DNA of 64,000 bases, from the NCBI GenBank assembly GCA_014237395.1, contig JABZFP010000034.1, positions 62,001 to 126,000 of the forward strand. Reading direction: 5' to 3'. The notes beneath the pieces are model-generated. The model was given only the letters and a program-made list of their open reading frames with translations, made no database searches and was not told the origin of the DNA. This DNA comes from Desulfobacteraceae bacterium. Lineage in GTDB: Bacteria; Desulfobacterota; Desulfobacteria; Desulfobacterales; UBA5852. The position numbers and the translations under genes were made by a program. This document shows, piece after piece, positions 45,652 to 54,784 of the stretch (positions within the stretch are counted from its first letter, which is position 1; every line of letters begins with the position of its first letter).

Positions 45652-47316
45652 CTAATGCACCACCAGATGCTGAGCTCTCTCAATGGCCTCCTTCAGCTCT
45701 TTACCTTGAATAACAGAACTCGTTTCGATCTTGGCGACAACCTGACGGTTTTCGGTAGCTTCAATCGCCGTAATTTGCAACCGGCCTTCCCGATTGAGAT
45801 TAAAGGTGATCTCTACCGGCGAATCTTCCGGGAGCCCCTCCGGCAAATCCAATACGGCCGTGCCTATTCCGATCGAGTGCTCAACCGCAACCACTTTTTC
45901 ATTGGTTTCGTTTTCCATGATACGAATCAGCACTCTTTCCTGATTGGCTTCTGGCGTATAGAAGGTCCGTTTGGTTTCAACCGGAACAGCGGTGTTCTTT
46001 AAAATGAGGTTGAAAACACCCTCTTGATTATTGGGACGACGGGCCACAACGCCAAAACTTTTACTCGCGACGTCCTTGATTCTCATGGTCGATCGTTTTA
46101 CCGCCGAAAGCGTAACACCTGTTTCTTCGGACATTTCCTTGGCGACTTCTTCCATGATCTGTTTCGGGGTGGTTTCAAAAATATTTTCTTCGTTTTCAAT
46201 TTCCCGATTCGTTTTTTTAGCAATTCGGCGAATTAACCCATCGTTGAGCGATAATTTCCACCCATAAATGGCAGCCCCCTTAGCGACAGCCTCATCGGGA
46301 TCAAACATGCGGGGCTCCATGCCGAATTCCTGTCGGATTCGATCGGGAATTTGCGGCATCCGGGTGGACCCCCCTACCATAATAATTTCATCAAAATGTT
46401 CGTATCCCTTTATTTTAGCCTCTTTTAACATTTCATGCGCCAAGGCAATCGTGCGCTCCAAAAGATCTTCGGTTATTTCCAAAAATTTATCGCGACTCAA
46501 CTCGACTTTTACCCGATCCCCACCGTGTGTAATGGAAATGGGGGTTTTGTCGCGTTGGGACAAGATTTTTTTTGATTTTTCAGAAGAGAGTTGTAAATCC
46601 TGCCATGTATCCGGGTCTTCTAATATATCATCCTCGGATTGGGTCTGGCGTTGAAATTCCTGTACCAAAAAGCCAACGATGCGATCATCCCAGTCTTTAC
46701 CGCCCAGGTTGTGATCACCCCCCGTGCAGATCACGTCAATCGAGCTTTCCTGGATGTCGATCATGGTGATGTCAAATGTTCCACCGCCTAAATCGTAAAC
46801 CAGAACAACACGATTCTCTGTTTCCTGAACGGTTCCGTAGGCTATTGCGGCGGCCGTGGGCTCATTGATGATTTGACGCACGTTGAAGCCGGCAATTTCA
46901 CCTGCTTTGCGGGTTGCTTCACGCTCATTGATGCCAAAATAGGCGGGACAGGTAATAACCACATCCTGAACCTTTTCGCCAATGGTCTGTTCGGCGTCCT
47001 GGGCAACTTTGCGCAGGATGAAACTCGAAATTTCCTCTGGACGATACGGTTTTCCATCATATTCATATAGGAAATTGGCTTCACCCATGGATCGCTTGAT
47101 AAAGCTTACCACTTCATTGGGATAAAGTTTGGCACTTTCCTTGGCAACATCGCCAACAACGATCTCGCTGCCATCAAAGAAAACCACGGAAGGCGTAATA
47201 CGTTGGTTCTCCGCATTGGGAATGATGACCGGTTTGCCGTATTCGTCAACATAGGCAATGGAAGAATAGGTTGTGCCAAGGTCAATACCAAAAATTTTGT
47301 TGATTGGATCACTCAT
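45652..47316 (-). CDS. Divergent DnaK-type Hsp70 without C-terminal lid
   Basis: This 554-residue Hsp70 has a complete nucleotide-binding domain (about 1-355): FGIDLGTTYSSIAYV, EPTAAAIAYG, VLVYDLGGGTFDITM and VGGSTRMPQI. Instead of the short conserved hydrophobic interdomain linker there are about 55 charged helical residues (356-410), then a beta-type substrate domain (411-535). The usual helical lid is missing: only about 20 residues follow. Canonical DnaK is about 630-640 residues. The ATG at 47316 overlaps the grpE-like stop by 8 nt. Together with its neighbours it forms a specialised chaperone, not the housekeeping DnaK. Confidence 0.9.
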   Translation of the reverse strand: MSDPINKIFGIDLGTTYSSIAYVDEYGKPVIIPNAENQRITPSVVFFDGSEIVVGDVAKESAKLYPNEVVSFIKRSMGEANFLYEYDGKPYRPEEISSFILRKVAQDAEQTIGEKVQDVVITCPAYFGINEREATRKAGEIAGFNVRQIINEPTAAAIAYGTVQETENRVVLVYDLGGGTFDITMIDIQESSIDVICTGGDHNLGGKDWDDRIVGFLVQEFQRQTQSEDDILEDPDTWQDLQLSSEKSKKILSQRDKTPISITHGGDRVKVELSRDKFLEITEDLLERTIALAHEMLKEAKIKGYEHFDEIIMVGGSTRMPQIPDRIRQEFGMEPRMFDPDEAVAKGAAIYGWKLSLNDGLIRRIAKKTNREIENEENIFETTPKQIMEEVAKEMSEETGVTLSAVKRSTMRIKDVASKSFGVVARRPNNQEGVFNLILKNTAVPVETKRTFYTPEANQERVLIRIMENETNEKVVAVEHSIGIGTAVLDLPEGLPEDSPVEITFNLNREGRLQITAIEATENRQVVAKIETSSVIQGKELKEAIERAQHLVVH

Positions 47317-48295
47317 CAATATTCCCCGTATTTACTGATTCTTGCGGATCTTCATAGACATAGACGGCAACCATTTCCTGCCGAATCACTTTCCCCTCCC
47401 ATTCATATCCAGGGCGTAAGCTCTTGGCGATGGTCTTGTCTTTTGAAGGGTCATCTGTGCTAATTTTCTTGATGGTGCGCTGTTTGGCCGGATCGAAAAC
47501 ACCCTCCCGGTTCACGTAAGGTTTGACGCCTTGCCAATAAAAAATATCTTCCAGGTCGGAGGGAATGGCCTCAAGATAGCGGAATAATTTCACCGGATCC
47601 CGTTCGGATACATCCAACGACCTGAAATAAGCAATCCATTTGCGGATATCATCGGCAACCTTAACAACATCCAAAACAATGGACAGAATATGCTTTTTTA
47701 CAATGTCCTGTTTGTATTCCTGTAATTCCTGGTGGAGTTTGTCGATAATTTCGTCTTTATGTCCATCGTATTTGATCTTGCCGGCAAACTCGGCTTTAAG
47801 CTGAGCCAGCTGGGATTGGATGTCATCAAGATGACGCTGAAGATCGAAGGCTTGTGATTCCGGTGTCGTTGCTTCCGCGCCCATTTCCGGCAGCACTCCA
47901 GATGCCAGGCCTTCTTCCGGCGCTGTTTTATCATCGGGAGCGCCCTCGACGGTTTCGGGCTTTTCAAAATCGGACCCGATTCCGGCGGGGACGTCTCCGA
48001 GTTCAGGCATCCCCTCCATACCGTCTTCTTCATCGCCATGATCGGGGGCGATGGGCAATTCATCATCGGGTTTCCCCATTTCATCGTCATCATCGAATGG
48101 GGAGGCTTTAAGGCCAACTTCCGCTAATTCGTCTTCGTCAAAAAGAGATGGCAATCCATCACTTTCCGTCACCGGAACATCGCCGGAAACCTCATTGTCT
48201 CCCGAATCGTCGGATTCGCCTTCAGGCATATTTTCATCCGCGACCAAATCGTCCAGAGGGATGCCGACTTCGTATTCATCCTTATCCTGACCCAT
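47309..48295 (-). CDS. GrpE-like nucleotide exchange factor with long acidic N-terminus
   Basis: This 328-residue protein has about 150 N-terminal residues dominated by Asp, Glu, Gly and Pro, most likely disordered. A coiled-coil dimerisation region follows (about 150-215; LQRHLDDIQSQLAQLKAEF) and then a GrpE-like C-terminal part (about 215-320), with a final hydrophobic beta-strand near VIRQEMVAVYVYED that resembles the GrpE beta wing. Housekeeping GrpE is about 190-220 residues. Its stop overlaps the Hsp70 start, so the two are co-translated. A promoter is visible at 48339-48367. Confidence 0.82.
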   Translation of the reverse strand: MGQDKDEYEVGIPLDDLVADENMPEGESDDSGDNEVSGDVPVTESDGLPSLFDEDELAEVGLKASPFDDDDEMGKPDDELPIAPDHGDEEDGMEGMPELGDVPAGIGSDFEKPETVEGAPDDKTAPEEGLASGVLPEMGAEATTPESQAFDLQRHLDDIQSQLAQLKAEFAGKIKYDGHKDEIIDKLHQELQEYKQDIVKKHILSIVLDVVKVADDIRKWIAYFRSLDVSERDPVKLFRYLEAIPSDLEDIFYWQGVKPYVNREGVFDPAKQRTIKKISTDDPSKDKTIAKSLRPGYEWEGKVIRQEMVAVYVYEDPQESVNTGNIDE

Positions 48296-48338
48296 CGTGT
48301 CCTCACGAATTGAAATTTAACAGCTAAAAGCTTTTAAT

Positions 48339-48367
48339 TTAAACCCCACTACAGCCAGAAAGTCAAG
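48339..48367 (-). promoter_or_regulatory. Promoter of the Hsp70 module
   Basis: On the minus strand TTGACT (48362-48367) and TTTAAA (48339-48344) are separated by 17 bases, about 45 bases before the grpE-like start. A TAAAAGCTTTTA palindrome (48326-48337) lies downstream of the -10. No CIRCE element was found. Confidence 0.5.
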
Positions 48368-48454
48368 GAATTCATCCCTATACAACCGGCAATGCATAGT
48401 GGCGGACGGGTTTTATTTTGGGCTGAATGGCGGAATGCGTCTGTCGCTTGTTCC

Positions 48455-48499
48455 AAAAAAAAAGGCCGCCATTCGGGGGGATAGCCCCGGCCGGCGACC
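48455..48499 (-). terminator. Intrinsic terminator after the EF-G2 gene
   Basis: On the minus strand a GC-rich hairpin (GGTCGCC with GGCGGCC, inner CCGGGG with CCCCCCG) is followed by nine T residues. It lies about 40 bases past the elongation-factor stop codon. Confidence 0.85.
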
Positions 48500-48535
48500 T
48501 AAATGTACGCATCCAAGGAATAGCGATAGCGGCCC

Positions 48536-50611
48536 TTATTCTTCGGCCTGTTTAACCCCTTCGATAACCTTCTCGGCGATTTGCGCCGGGACCTCGTCAT
48601 AGTGAGAAAATTCCATACTGTAAATCCCGCGACCACCGGTCATCGACCGCAGATCCGGGGCATACGTCAGAAATTCCGCTAACGGCACCTGGGCTTTGAT
48701 CTGCTGGTAGCGTCCGGCGTTTTCCATCCCAAGCACCCGGCCGCGGCGACCATTCAAATCGCCCATGATATCGCCCATATAATCGTCCGGAGTGGTAACG
48801 GTCACTTCCATGATGGGTTCCAGCAGAACGGGCTTGGCTTCCGCAACGGCCTTCTTGAAGGCCAGCGAACCCGCCACTTTAAAAGCCATTTCAGATGAAT
48901 CGACCGCGTGGAAGGATCCAAAATCCAGCGTCGCACGAAAATCCACGGTGGGAAAACCTGCCAGGACGCCTTTCTTGGCTGACTCGACGATACCTTTTTC
49001 AACAGCGGGAATATACGTTTTGGGAATAACGCCCCCGACGATCGCATCCACAAATTCAAATCCGGTTCCCTTGGGCAGGGGCTCGAACTGCACCCAGCAA
49101 TCGCCGAACTGGCCGTGACCGCCGGTCTGTTTTTTGTGTTTGCCCTGAACACGGACCTTCTTTTTGATGGTTTCCCGATAGGGTATTTTCGGCAATTTCA
49201 GGTTGACATCCACCCCAAACTTGCGTTTCATTTTTTCAATGGTCGCTTCAATGTGAACTTGCCCGCGACCGGACAGCAGGATTTCATTGGTTTCCGAGTT
49301 GCGATCCAGCTTCAGCCCCGTATCCTCCTCCAGGAGCTTGTTCAGCGATATGTAGATCTTGTCTTCATCGCCTTTGGCTTTGGATTCCAACGCAAACGAA
49401 ATAAGCGGCGGCAACGGTTCCGCAAAAGGATATCTCAGCTTGTCGCTGTCGTCACAAAGGGTATCGCCGGTAGTGGATTCTTTTAATTTCGCCACGGCCA
49501 CAATGGCGCCAGGGCCGGCCCCATTCACCTGCTTCTGTTCCTTGCCGGCAAGGGTTAACAACTGGTTGAAACGCTCTTTGGTTTCTTTGGTGGCATTGTA
49601 AAAATTACCATCTGAACCCAATGTTCCCGACACAACACGAAAAATTGAAAGTCTGCCCGCATAGGGGTCGGCAACGGTCTTAAAAATAAAGGCTGAGAAG
49701 GGGGCGTCAGGATCAGGATCGCGCGAAATTTCATTTTCACCACGAAGATCGGTCCCGATCTTGGCGCCACGGTCAAGAGGGGAAGGTCCTGCGCTGATGA
49801 GAAGGTCCATCAAATTGTCAATCGCGATCTTACCAATGGCGGACCCACATGCGACAGGAACAAAGATGCGTTCGTTAACTCCCTTCTTGAGGGTGGCCTT
49901 CAATTCGTCATCGGTGATGGATTCGCCCTCGAGATAACGCTCGATTAAGGCATCGTCCGCTTCCGCAATGTTTTCGATCAGGGTTTCCTTTTCAGATTCG
50001 GCCAACTCCTGAAGATCGGCAGGAATTTCGGTCACGCTGACCTTGCCCTCGCCGTCATAGATATAGGCCTTCATGCTGATAAGATCGACAACGCCCTTGA
50101 AATCGCTTTCGGAACCGATGGGCAGTTGGATGACAATCGGCTTGGGTGTGGACAGCGACTCCGAAACATCCTGAAACGCTTTGTTAAAATCAGCGCGCTC
50201 CTTTTCCATCTTGTTGATGAAAATGATCGCGGGCATATTGAATTCAGAAGCAAAATCCCACGCCTGCTCGGTCTGAACTCTAACGCCGTCGATGGCATCA
50301 ATGACAAACAAGGCCACATCGGCACCTTGCATGCAGTTTTTGGTTTCGGTAAAAAAATTTTGGTCCCCGGGGGTATCGATTATGTTGACCGTGTGCTTTT
50401 TCCACTCAAACTGATGGATGCCGCTGCTGATGCTGGTTTGACGCTTCAGCTCCTCAGGTTCAAAATCCATGAGGGTATTGCCATCTTCCACACGACCAAT
50501 GCGGTTGGACAAGCCGGCCTTGAAAAGCATGACCTCAGCCAATGAGGTTTTTCCCGCACCATTGTGTGACACCAAGGCAATATTTCTAATTTGTTCTGCG
50601 TTGACAGCCAT
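48536..50611 (-). CDS. Elongation factor G-like GTPase (EF-G2 type)
   Basis: This 691-residue translational GTPase has all five EF-G-type domains. G1 is SHNGAGKTS instead of the AHVDAGKTT of canonical EF-G; G3 is DTPGD and G4 is NKME. Later domains show GRGQVHIEATIEKMK, a usual domain III/IV stretch, and GGVIPKTYIPAVEKGI of domain IV. Such G1 changes mark the FusA2 group, whose exact role is less clear than that of EF-G (stress or ribosome recycling are suggested). AGAGGAG precedes the start. It stands alone, away from str-operon genes. Confidence 0.88.
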   Translation of the reverse strand: MAVNAEQIRNIALVSHNGAGKTSLAEVMLFKAGLSNRIGRVEDGNTLMDFEPEELKRQTSISSGIHQFEWKKHTVNIIDTPGDQNFFTETKNCMQGADVALFVIDAIDGVRVQTEQAWDFASEFNMPAIIFINKMEKERADFNKAFQDVSESLSTPKPIVIQLPIGSESDFKGVVDLISMKAYIYDGEGKVSVTEIPADLQELAESEKETLIENIAEADDALIERYLEGESITDDELKATLKKGVNERIFVPVACGSAIGKIAIDNLMDLLISAGPSPLDRGAKIGTDLRGENEISRDPDPDAPFSAFIFKTVADPYAGRLSIFRVVSGTLGSDGNFYNATKETKERFNQLLTLAGKEQKQVNGAGPGAIVAVAKLKESTTGDTLCDDSDKLRYPFAEPLPPLISFALESKAKGDEDKIYISLNKLLEEDTGLKLDRNSETNEILLSGRGQVHIEATIEKMKRKFGVDVNLKLPKIPYRETIKKKVRVQGKHKKQTGGHGQFGDCWVQFEPLPKGTGFEFVDAIVGGVIPKTYIPAVEKGIVESAKKGVLAGFPTVDFRATLDFGSFHAVDSSEMAFKVAGSLAFKKAVAEAKPVLLEPIMEVTVTTPDDYMGDIMGDLNGRRGRVLGMENAGRYQQIKAQVPLAEFLTYAPDLRSMTGGRGIYSMEFSHYDEVPAQIAEKVIEGVKQAEE

Positions 50612-50774
50612 CTATGCTCCTCTCTGCCATGTAGTGATTGGATCATACCCCGAATGGTACCAGATTTCGTTAAAGTTATTTCAACTACCTGTCTCAATTA
50701 AAAAAATCAAGGAGAAAATCATCTCGGGAGTGGCAGGAATGCATCGTTGCGACAGTCTATGACAGGGAGGATTT

Positions 50775-51530
50775 TTAATTCGCTATCGGTTTCGACTTGC
50801 GCATAAATGCCAGAAACTCCCTGTTTCCTTTCGGTCCCAATATAGGGGAGGGGACATCCCCCTGATACTGCAGCGCCAAGGATTCGAAAAAATGTCGCAG
50901 GGCCATGATAACATCCTGATGGAGCCTATCGTCTTTTACAACGCCCCCTTTGCCCACCTGCCCTTTGCCGACCTCGAATTGAGGTTTGATCAAAACGATC
51001 AGGCCAGCCGTTCTTTTCATCATCGGAAGAACTGCCGGGACGATCAATCGCAGGGAGATGAAAGAAACGTCGATGGTCACCAGATCCACTTTTTCCGGAA
51101 TCGCGTCCGGGCTGATATGGCGGGCGTTTGTGCGCTCAATCGCCACAACGCGCGTATCCTGTCGCAGTTTCCAGGCCAGCTGACCGTAACCGACATCAAC
51201 CGCATATACTTTTCGGGCGCCATGCTGCAACAAGCAGTCTGTAAACCCACCTGTCGACGCCCCGATATCAAGACACACCGCCGCTTCAAGGTCCACCGGA
51301 AACGATTTCAATGCCTTTTCTAATTTGAGGCCGCCACGACTGACATAGGGGAAATCTTCCGTTTTCAAGGTGATCGATGATTGGATCGAGACAATGGTCC
51401 CGGGCTTGGCGGCCGGAAGGCCGTTCACAAGGACGGCACCGGCCGTGATCAGGGCGCGCGCCCGTTCACGACTGGCCGCCAAATGGCGCGCTACCATCAG
51501 CTGATCGAGGCGTTGTTTGTCAGGCTTCAT
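50775..51530 (-). CDS. tlyA: TlyA-family rRNA methyltransferase
   Basis: This 251-residue protein has an N-terminal S4 RNA-binding domain (about 5-65; RLDQLMVARHLAASRERARALI) and a FtsJ-like methyltransferase domain with the SAM motif CLDIGASTGGFTDCLLQ (about 90-107). KVDLVTIDVSFISLRL and IVLIKPQFEVGKG follow. TlyA 2'-O-methylates cytidines in 16S and 23S rRNA in mycobacteria; in other bacteria it is often described as a haemolysin homologue. It is last in the series downstream of dxs, the usual gene order. Confidence 0.9.
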   Translation of the reverse strand: MKPDKQRLDQLMVARHLAASRERARALITAGAVLVNGLPAAKPGTIVSIQSSITLKTEDFPYVSRGGLKLEKALKSFPVDLEAAVCLDIGASTGGFTDCLLQHGARKVYAVDVGYGQLAWKLRQDTRVVAIERTNARHISPDAIPEKVDLVTIDVSFISLRLIVPAVLPMMKRTAGLIVLIKPQFEVGKGQVGKGGVVKDDRLHQDVIMALRHFFESLALQYQGDVPSPILGPKGNREFLAFMRKSKPIAN

Positions 51531-51599
51531 GCAATAGAAAAAAACCGTTGTTGGGTGTCAACGAAATGGGTCGGGGGAGGGGAGGACGTTTCGGCAGGC

Positions 51600-53489
51600 T
51601 CAGGCTGTCAGCTTGAGCGCCGCATCGACAATGGCCTCAGCATCCACACCATGAAGACGACGCAGGAGTTTCTGGGGACCGTGGTCAACAAACACATCAG
51701 CAATTCCCAAACGTTTCATTTTAAATCCGCTAATGTTTGCATCGGACAGCGCCTCCATCACGGCGCTGCCAAAACCACCTGGCAGAGTGTTTTCTTCAAC
51801 CGTTATGATATAAGGAGTGCGAGCGGCATAGGACCCAATCAAATCGATATCCAACGGTTTGACGAAACGAGCGTTGATGACGGCCGCCGTCAAATCATGC
51901 TCGTCATTGAGAATGCGGCGGGCTTTGAGCGCCTCTTCCACAGTGCGACCGATGGCGATGATCAACAGATCGTCCGGCGTCTGGCCTTCACAAATAAGTT
52001 CCGCTTTTCCCACCTCGATGGGTGCCGTTTTGTCATCGAGAGGAACACCGGTACCGGTGCCGCGTGGATAACGCAGTGCAATCGGGCCGGGATGCTGAAC
52101 GGCTGTCTTCAACATGTGTCGCAGCTCGTTTTCATCTTTCGGACTCATGACGACCATGTTGGGAAGGCATCGCAGATACGAGAGGTCAAACAGGCCGTGG
52201 TGGGTGGCACCGTCTTCCCCGACAATGCCGCCGCGATCGATTGCGAAAATAACAGGGTGAGATTCGATACACACATCATGAACAATTTGATCAAAAGCCC
52301 TTTGGAGAAAGGTCGAATAGATGGCGACAACCGGCTTGAGCCCCTCTGAAGCCAGCCCCGCCGCAAACGTCACGCCATGTTGCTCGGCGATGCCGACGTC
52401 GAAAAAACGCTTCGGGAACGCCTCCGCAAATCCGGTAAGCCCGGTACCCTCGGGCATGGCGGCTGTTACCGCCACAATACGCTGATCTTCCCGGGCGAGC
52501 TCCACCATGGTGTCGCCGAAAACTTTCGTGTAGGTAGGGGGGGTATCCAGAGAGGCGAAACATTCGCCTGTCGCCACTTCGAATTTGCCGCAGCCATGAA
52601 AATGCACCGGATTCTTCTCGGCCGGAGCATAGCCTTTGCCTTTCTTGGTAATGACATGCAGAAGAACGGGTTCTTCAAGGACTTTTATATTTTGTAAAAT
52701 ATTGATTAAATGGTTTAACTTATGGCCGTTAATGGGGCCGAAATATTCAAAATTAAAGGCTTCGAAAAGCATTCCCGGTGTAACAAAGGCCTTAAAAGAT
52801 TCTTCCGATCGCTTCGCTAACTGGTACATGTCGTCGCCAATGCGGGGCAGTGATTTCAGGAAATCACCAATCTCGCGACGCATGTCCTGCAACCGTTTGG
52901 CAGAAAAAGTCCGGCTCAGAAACGATGAAAGCGCGCCGACATTGGGCGAAATGGACATGTCATTGTCATTGAGAATGACGATAAGATCTTTGTCTTTGTG
53001 TGTATCGCCGGCCTGGTTGAGACCTTCGTAGGCCAGTCCGGCGGTCATGGAACCATCGCCGATGACGGCGATGACCTTGGATCGCTCTTCTTTAAGTTGT
53101 TTAGCGGCGGTTATGCCCAATGCCGCCGAAATGGATGTGCTGCTGTGCCCGGTTGTAAACGCGTCATAGGGACTTTCACTCACCCGGGTAAAGCCTGAAA
53201 TCCCTTGGTGCTGGCGAATGCTGCCAAACACATCACGACGCCCGGTCAATAATTTGTGTGCGTAGGACTGATGGCCGACATCCCAGATAATTTTGTCGTG
53301 AGGGGTATCAAAAACATAGTGAAGGGCAATGGCCAGTTCGACCGTCCCTAAACTGGGCGCCAGGTGACCGCCGTTTTTGGCAACCACCTCGATGATGGTT
53401 TGCCGGATTTCCTGGGCCAACTGCGGCAGATCCAGCCGATCGATCTGTTTCAGATCGTCGGGGCTGTCTATTGTTTCAAGCAAACCCAA
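51600..53489 (-). CDS. dxs: 1-deoxy-D-xylulose-5-phosphate synthase
   Basis: This 629-residue thiamine-diphosphate enzyme makes the first committed compound of the MEP isoprenoid pathway from pyruvate and glyceraldehyde-3-phosphate. The ThDP motif is GDGSMTAGLAYEGLNQAG, with ILNDNDMSISPNVGALS after it. The central and C-terminal domains have FDVGIAEQHGVTFAAGLA and DRGGIVGEDGATHHGLFD. It is in one minus-strand series with ispA and tlyA. Confidence 0.97.
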   Translation of the reverse strand: MGLLETIDSPDDLKQIDRLDLPQLAQEIRQTIIEVVAKNGGHLAPSLGTVELAIALHYVFDTPHDKIIWDVGHQSYAHKLLTGRRDVFGSIRQHQGISGFTRVSESPYDAFTTGHSSTSISAALGITAAKQLKEERSKVIAVIGDGSMTAGLAYEGLNQAGDTHKDKDLIVILNDNDMSISPNVGALSSFLSRTFSAKRLQDMRREIGDFLKSLPRIGDDMYQLAKRSEESFKAFVTPGMLFEAFNFEYFGPINGHKLNHLINILQNIKVLEEPVLLHVITKKGKGYAPAEKNPVHFHGCGKFEVATGECFASLDTPPTYTKVFGDTMVELAREDQRIVAVTAAMPEGTGLTGFAEAFPKRFFDVGIAEQHGVTFAAGLASEGLKPVVAIYSTFLQRAFDQIVHDVCIESHPVIFAIDRGGIVGEDGATHHGLFDLSYLRCLPNMVVMSPKDENELRHMLKTAVQHPGPIALRYPRGTGTGVPLDDKTAPIEVGKAELICEGQTPDDLLIIAIGRTVEEALKARRILNDEHDLTAAVINARFVKPLDIDLIGSYAARTPYIITVEENTLPGGFGSAVMEALSDANISGFKMKRLGIADVFVDHGPQKLLRRLHGVDAEAIVDAALKLTA

Positions 53490-53586
53490 TGACTTTCAAC
53501 CTCTATCTAATAAGGTATTTGTGCTATTTATGATGACCACAAAGGTTCCAGGCTCATGCTTCACGCGTCCCGGTTCACGCCATCCA

Positions 53587-54519
53587 TCAGCGGCGCCTCT
53601 CGATAACGTATCGTGCGATTGCCCGCAACGGATCGGATTTGGTATCAAAAATTTCAAGGCTGCGCAAGGCCCGGTTGACCAGGTCGGCGGCCTTCTGCCG
53701 GGCAGCGCTGAGCCCCAGCAAGGCAGGGTAGGTGTTTTTCCGGTGCAGTCGATCGGTTCCCACGGCTTTGCCCATGATTTCCGGATTCCCCACCTCATTG
53801 AGAATGTCATCCGCTACCTGAAAAGCCAGTCCGATGCAGCGGCCATATTCCTTGAGGCTGCGGTAAGCCTCCGCATCGGCATGCCCCAAGATCGCGCCGC
53901 TCTCGATGGCGGCCGAAATCAAAGCACCTGTTTTTAAAAGATGCAACTGTTCAAGCTCATCCAGCGCCAGTTCGTTCCCTTCGGCCGCAATATCACGCAT
54001 TTGGCCTTCGATCATGCCGTCTTGTCCGGCCGCACTGGCAATCAAGGCGATTATTTTTAACCACTGGCCATTCTGTTGAGGCGGCTGCTGAAGGGCGTGA
54101 TCGGCAAGGCATTGAAAGGCACATGTCAAAAGCGCATCGCCGGCCAATATGGCCGTCGCTTCGCTGAAAGCTCTGTGACTGGTCGGTTTGCCGCGCCTCA
54201 CATCATCATCGTCCATGGCGGGCAAATCGTCGTGGATCAGGGAGTAGGTGTGAATCATTTCCAGGGCGCAGCCTACCGGCAGGGCCTCTGCTTCGCTCCC
54301 TCCGAGCGCGTGGGCGGCCGCCATGCACAGAATCGGCCGTAAGCGTTTTCCTCCGGCCTGGATGGAATACGTCATAGCTGCCAGAATCTCTGCATCGTTG
54401 CGGCGGGATCCATGCAAATAATTCAGCAAAGCAGAATCGACGATAGCCCGGCGTGATTCAAGATAAGGCTTCAGGTCGAACTCATTGCGGATGGATTCGG
54501 AAGGCAAGCTAGTTGTCAT
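53587..54519 (-). CDS. ispA: Short-chain polyprenyl (farnesyl-type) diphosphate synthase
   Basis: This 310-residue all-helical prenyltransferase has the first aspartate motif HDDLPAMDDDDVRRGKPT with its chain-length region and a second motif AFQVADDILN. GGKRLRP at the N-terminal part and YSLIHD match the family. It makes geranyl or farnesyl diphosphate from IPP and DMAPP; the exact chain length cannot be read off. It is 25 nt after xseB and 97 nt before dxs. Confidence 0.93.
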   Translation of the reverse strand: MTTSLPSESIRNEFDLKPYLESRRAIVDSALLNYLHGSRRNDAEILAAMTYSIQAGGKRLRPILCMAAAHALGGSEAEALPVGCALEMIHTYSLIHDDLPAMDDDDVRRGKPTSHRAFSEATAILAGDALLTCAFQCLADHALQQPPQQNGQWLKIIALIASAAGQDGMIEGQMRDIAAEGNELALDELEQLHLLKTGALISAAIESGAILGHADAEAYRSLKEYGRCIGLAFQVADDILNEVGNPEIMGKAVGTDRLHRKNTYPALLGLSAARQKAADLVNRALRSLEIFDTKSDPLRAIARYVIERRR

Positions 54520-54544
54520 CTTTCGTCTTTTTCAGCGCCAATCC

Positions 54545-54784
54545 TCATGACTCTGGATTGGGATTGATTTCAAAAGGCGATTCGATCGTCGATTCCGTCG
54601 TTTCGCCCACAAGCTGCGTAACTTTTTTTTCGGTCTCATCGAGCATGCGGCTGCACTGACGGGACAACGCCATTCCCTCATCGAATTTTTTCAATGCTTT
54701 TTCGAGGGGCAAGTCACCAGATTCCAGTTCATCGACGATTTTTTCCAGGGCACTCAGTGATTGCTCAAAGGTTTTCTTGGCCAT
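54545..54784 (-). CDS. xseB: Exodeoxyribonuclease VII small subunit
   Basis: This 79-residue coiled-coil protein matches XseB: FEQSLSALEKIVDELESGDLPLEKALKKFDEGM. Several copies bind XseA to form the single-strand nuclease. Its ATG shares one base with the xseA stop (TAATG). Confidence 0.93.
   Translation of the reverse strand: MAKKTFEQSLSALEKIVDELESGDLPLEKALKKFDEGMALSRQCSRMLDETEKKVTQLVGETTESTIESPFEINPNPES

Noticed and set aside
48296..48340. CIRCE-type heat-shock operator before the GrpE-like gene
   Set aside because: Only a short TAAAAGCTTTTA palindrome is present; the TTAGCACTC inverted repeat is absent.
51381..52349. 322-residue plus-strand ORF across tlyA and dxs
   Set aside because: It runs through two well-defined genes on the other strand and has no domain of its own.
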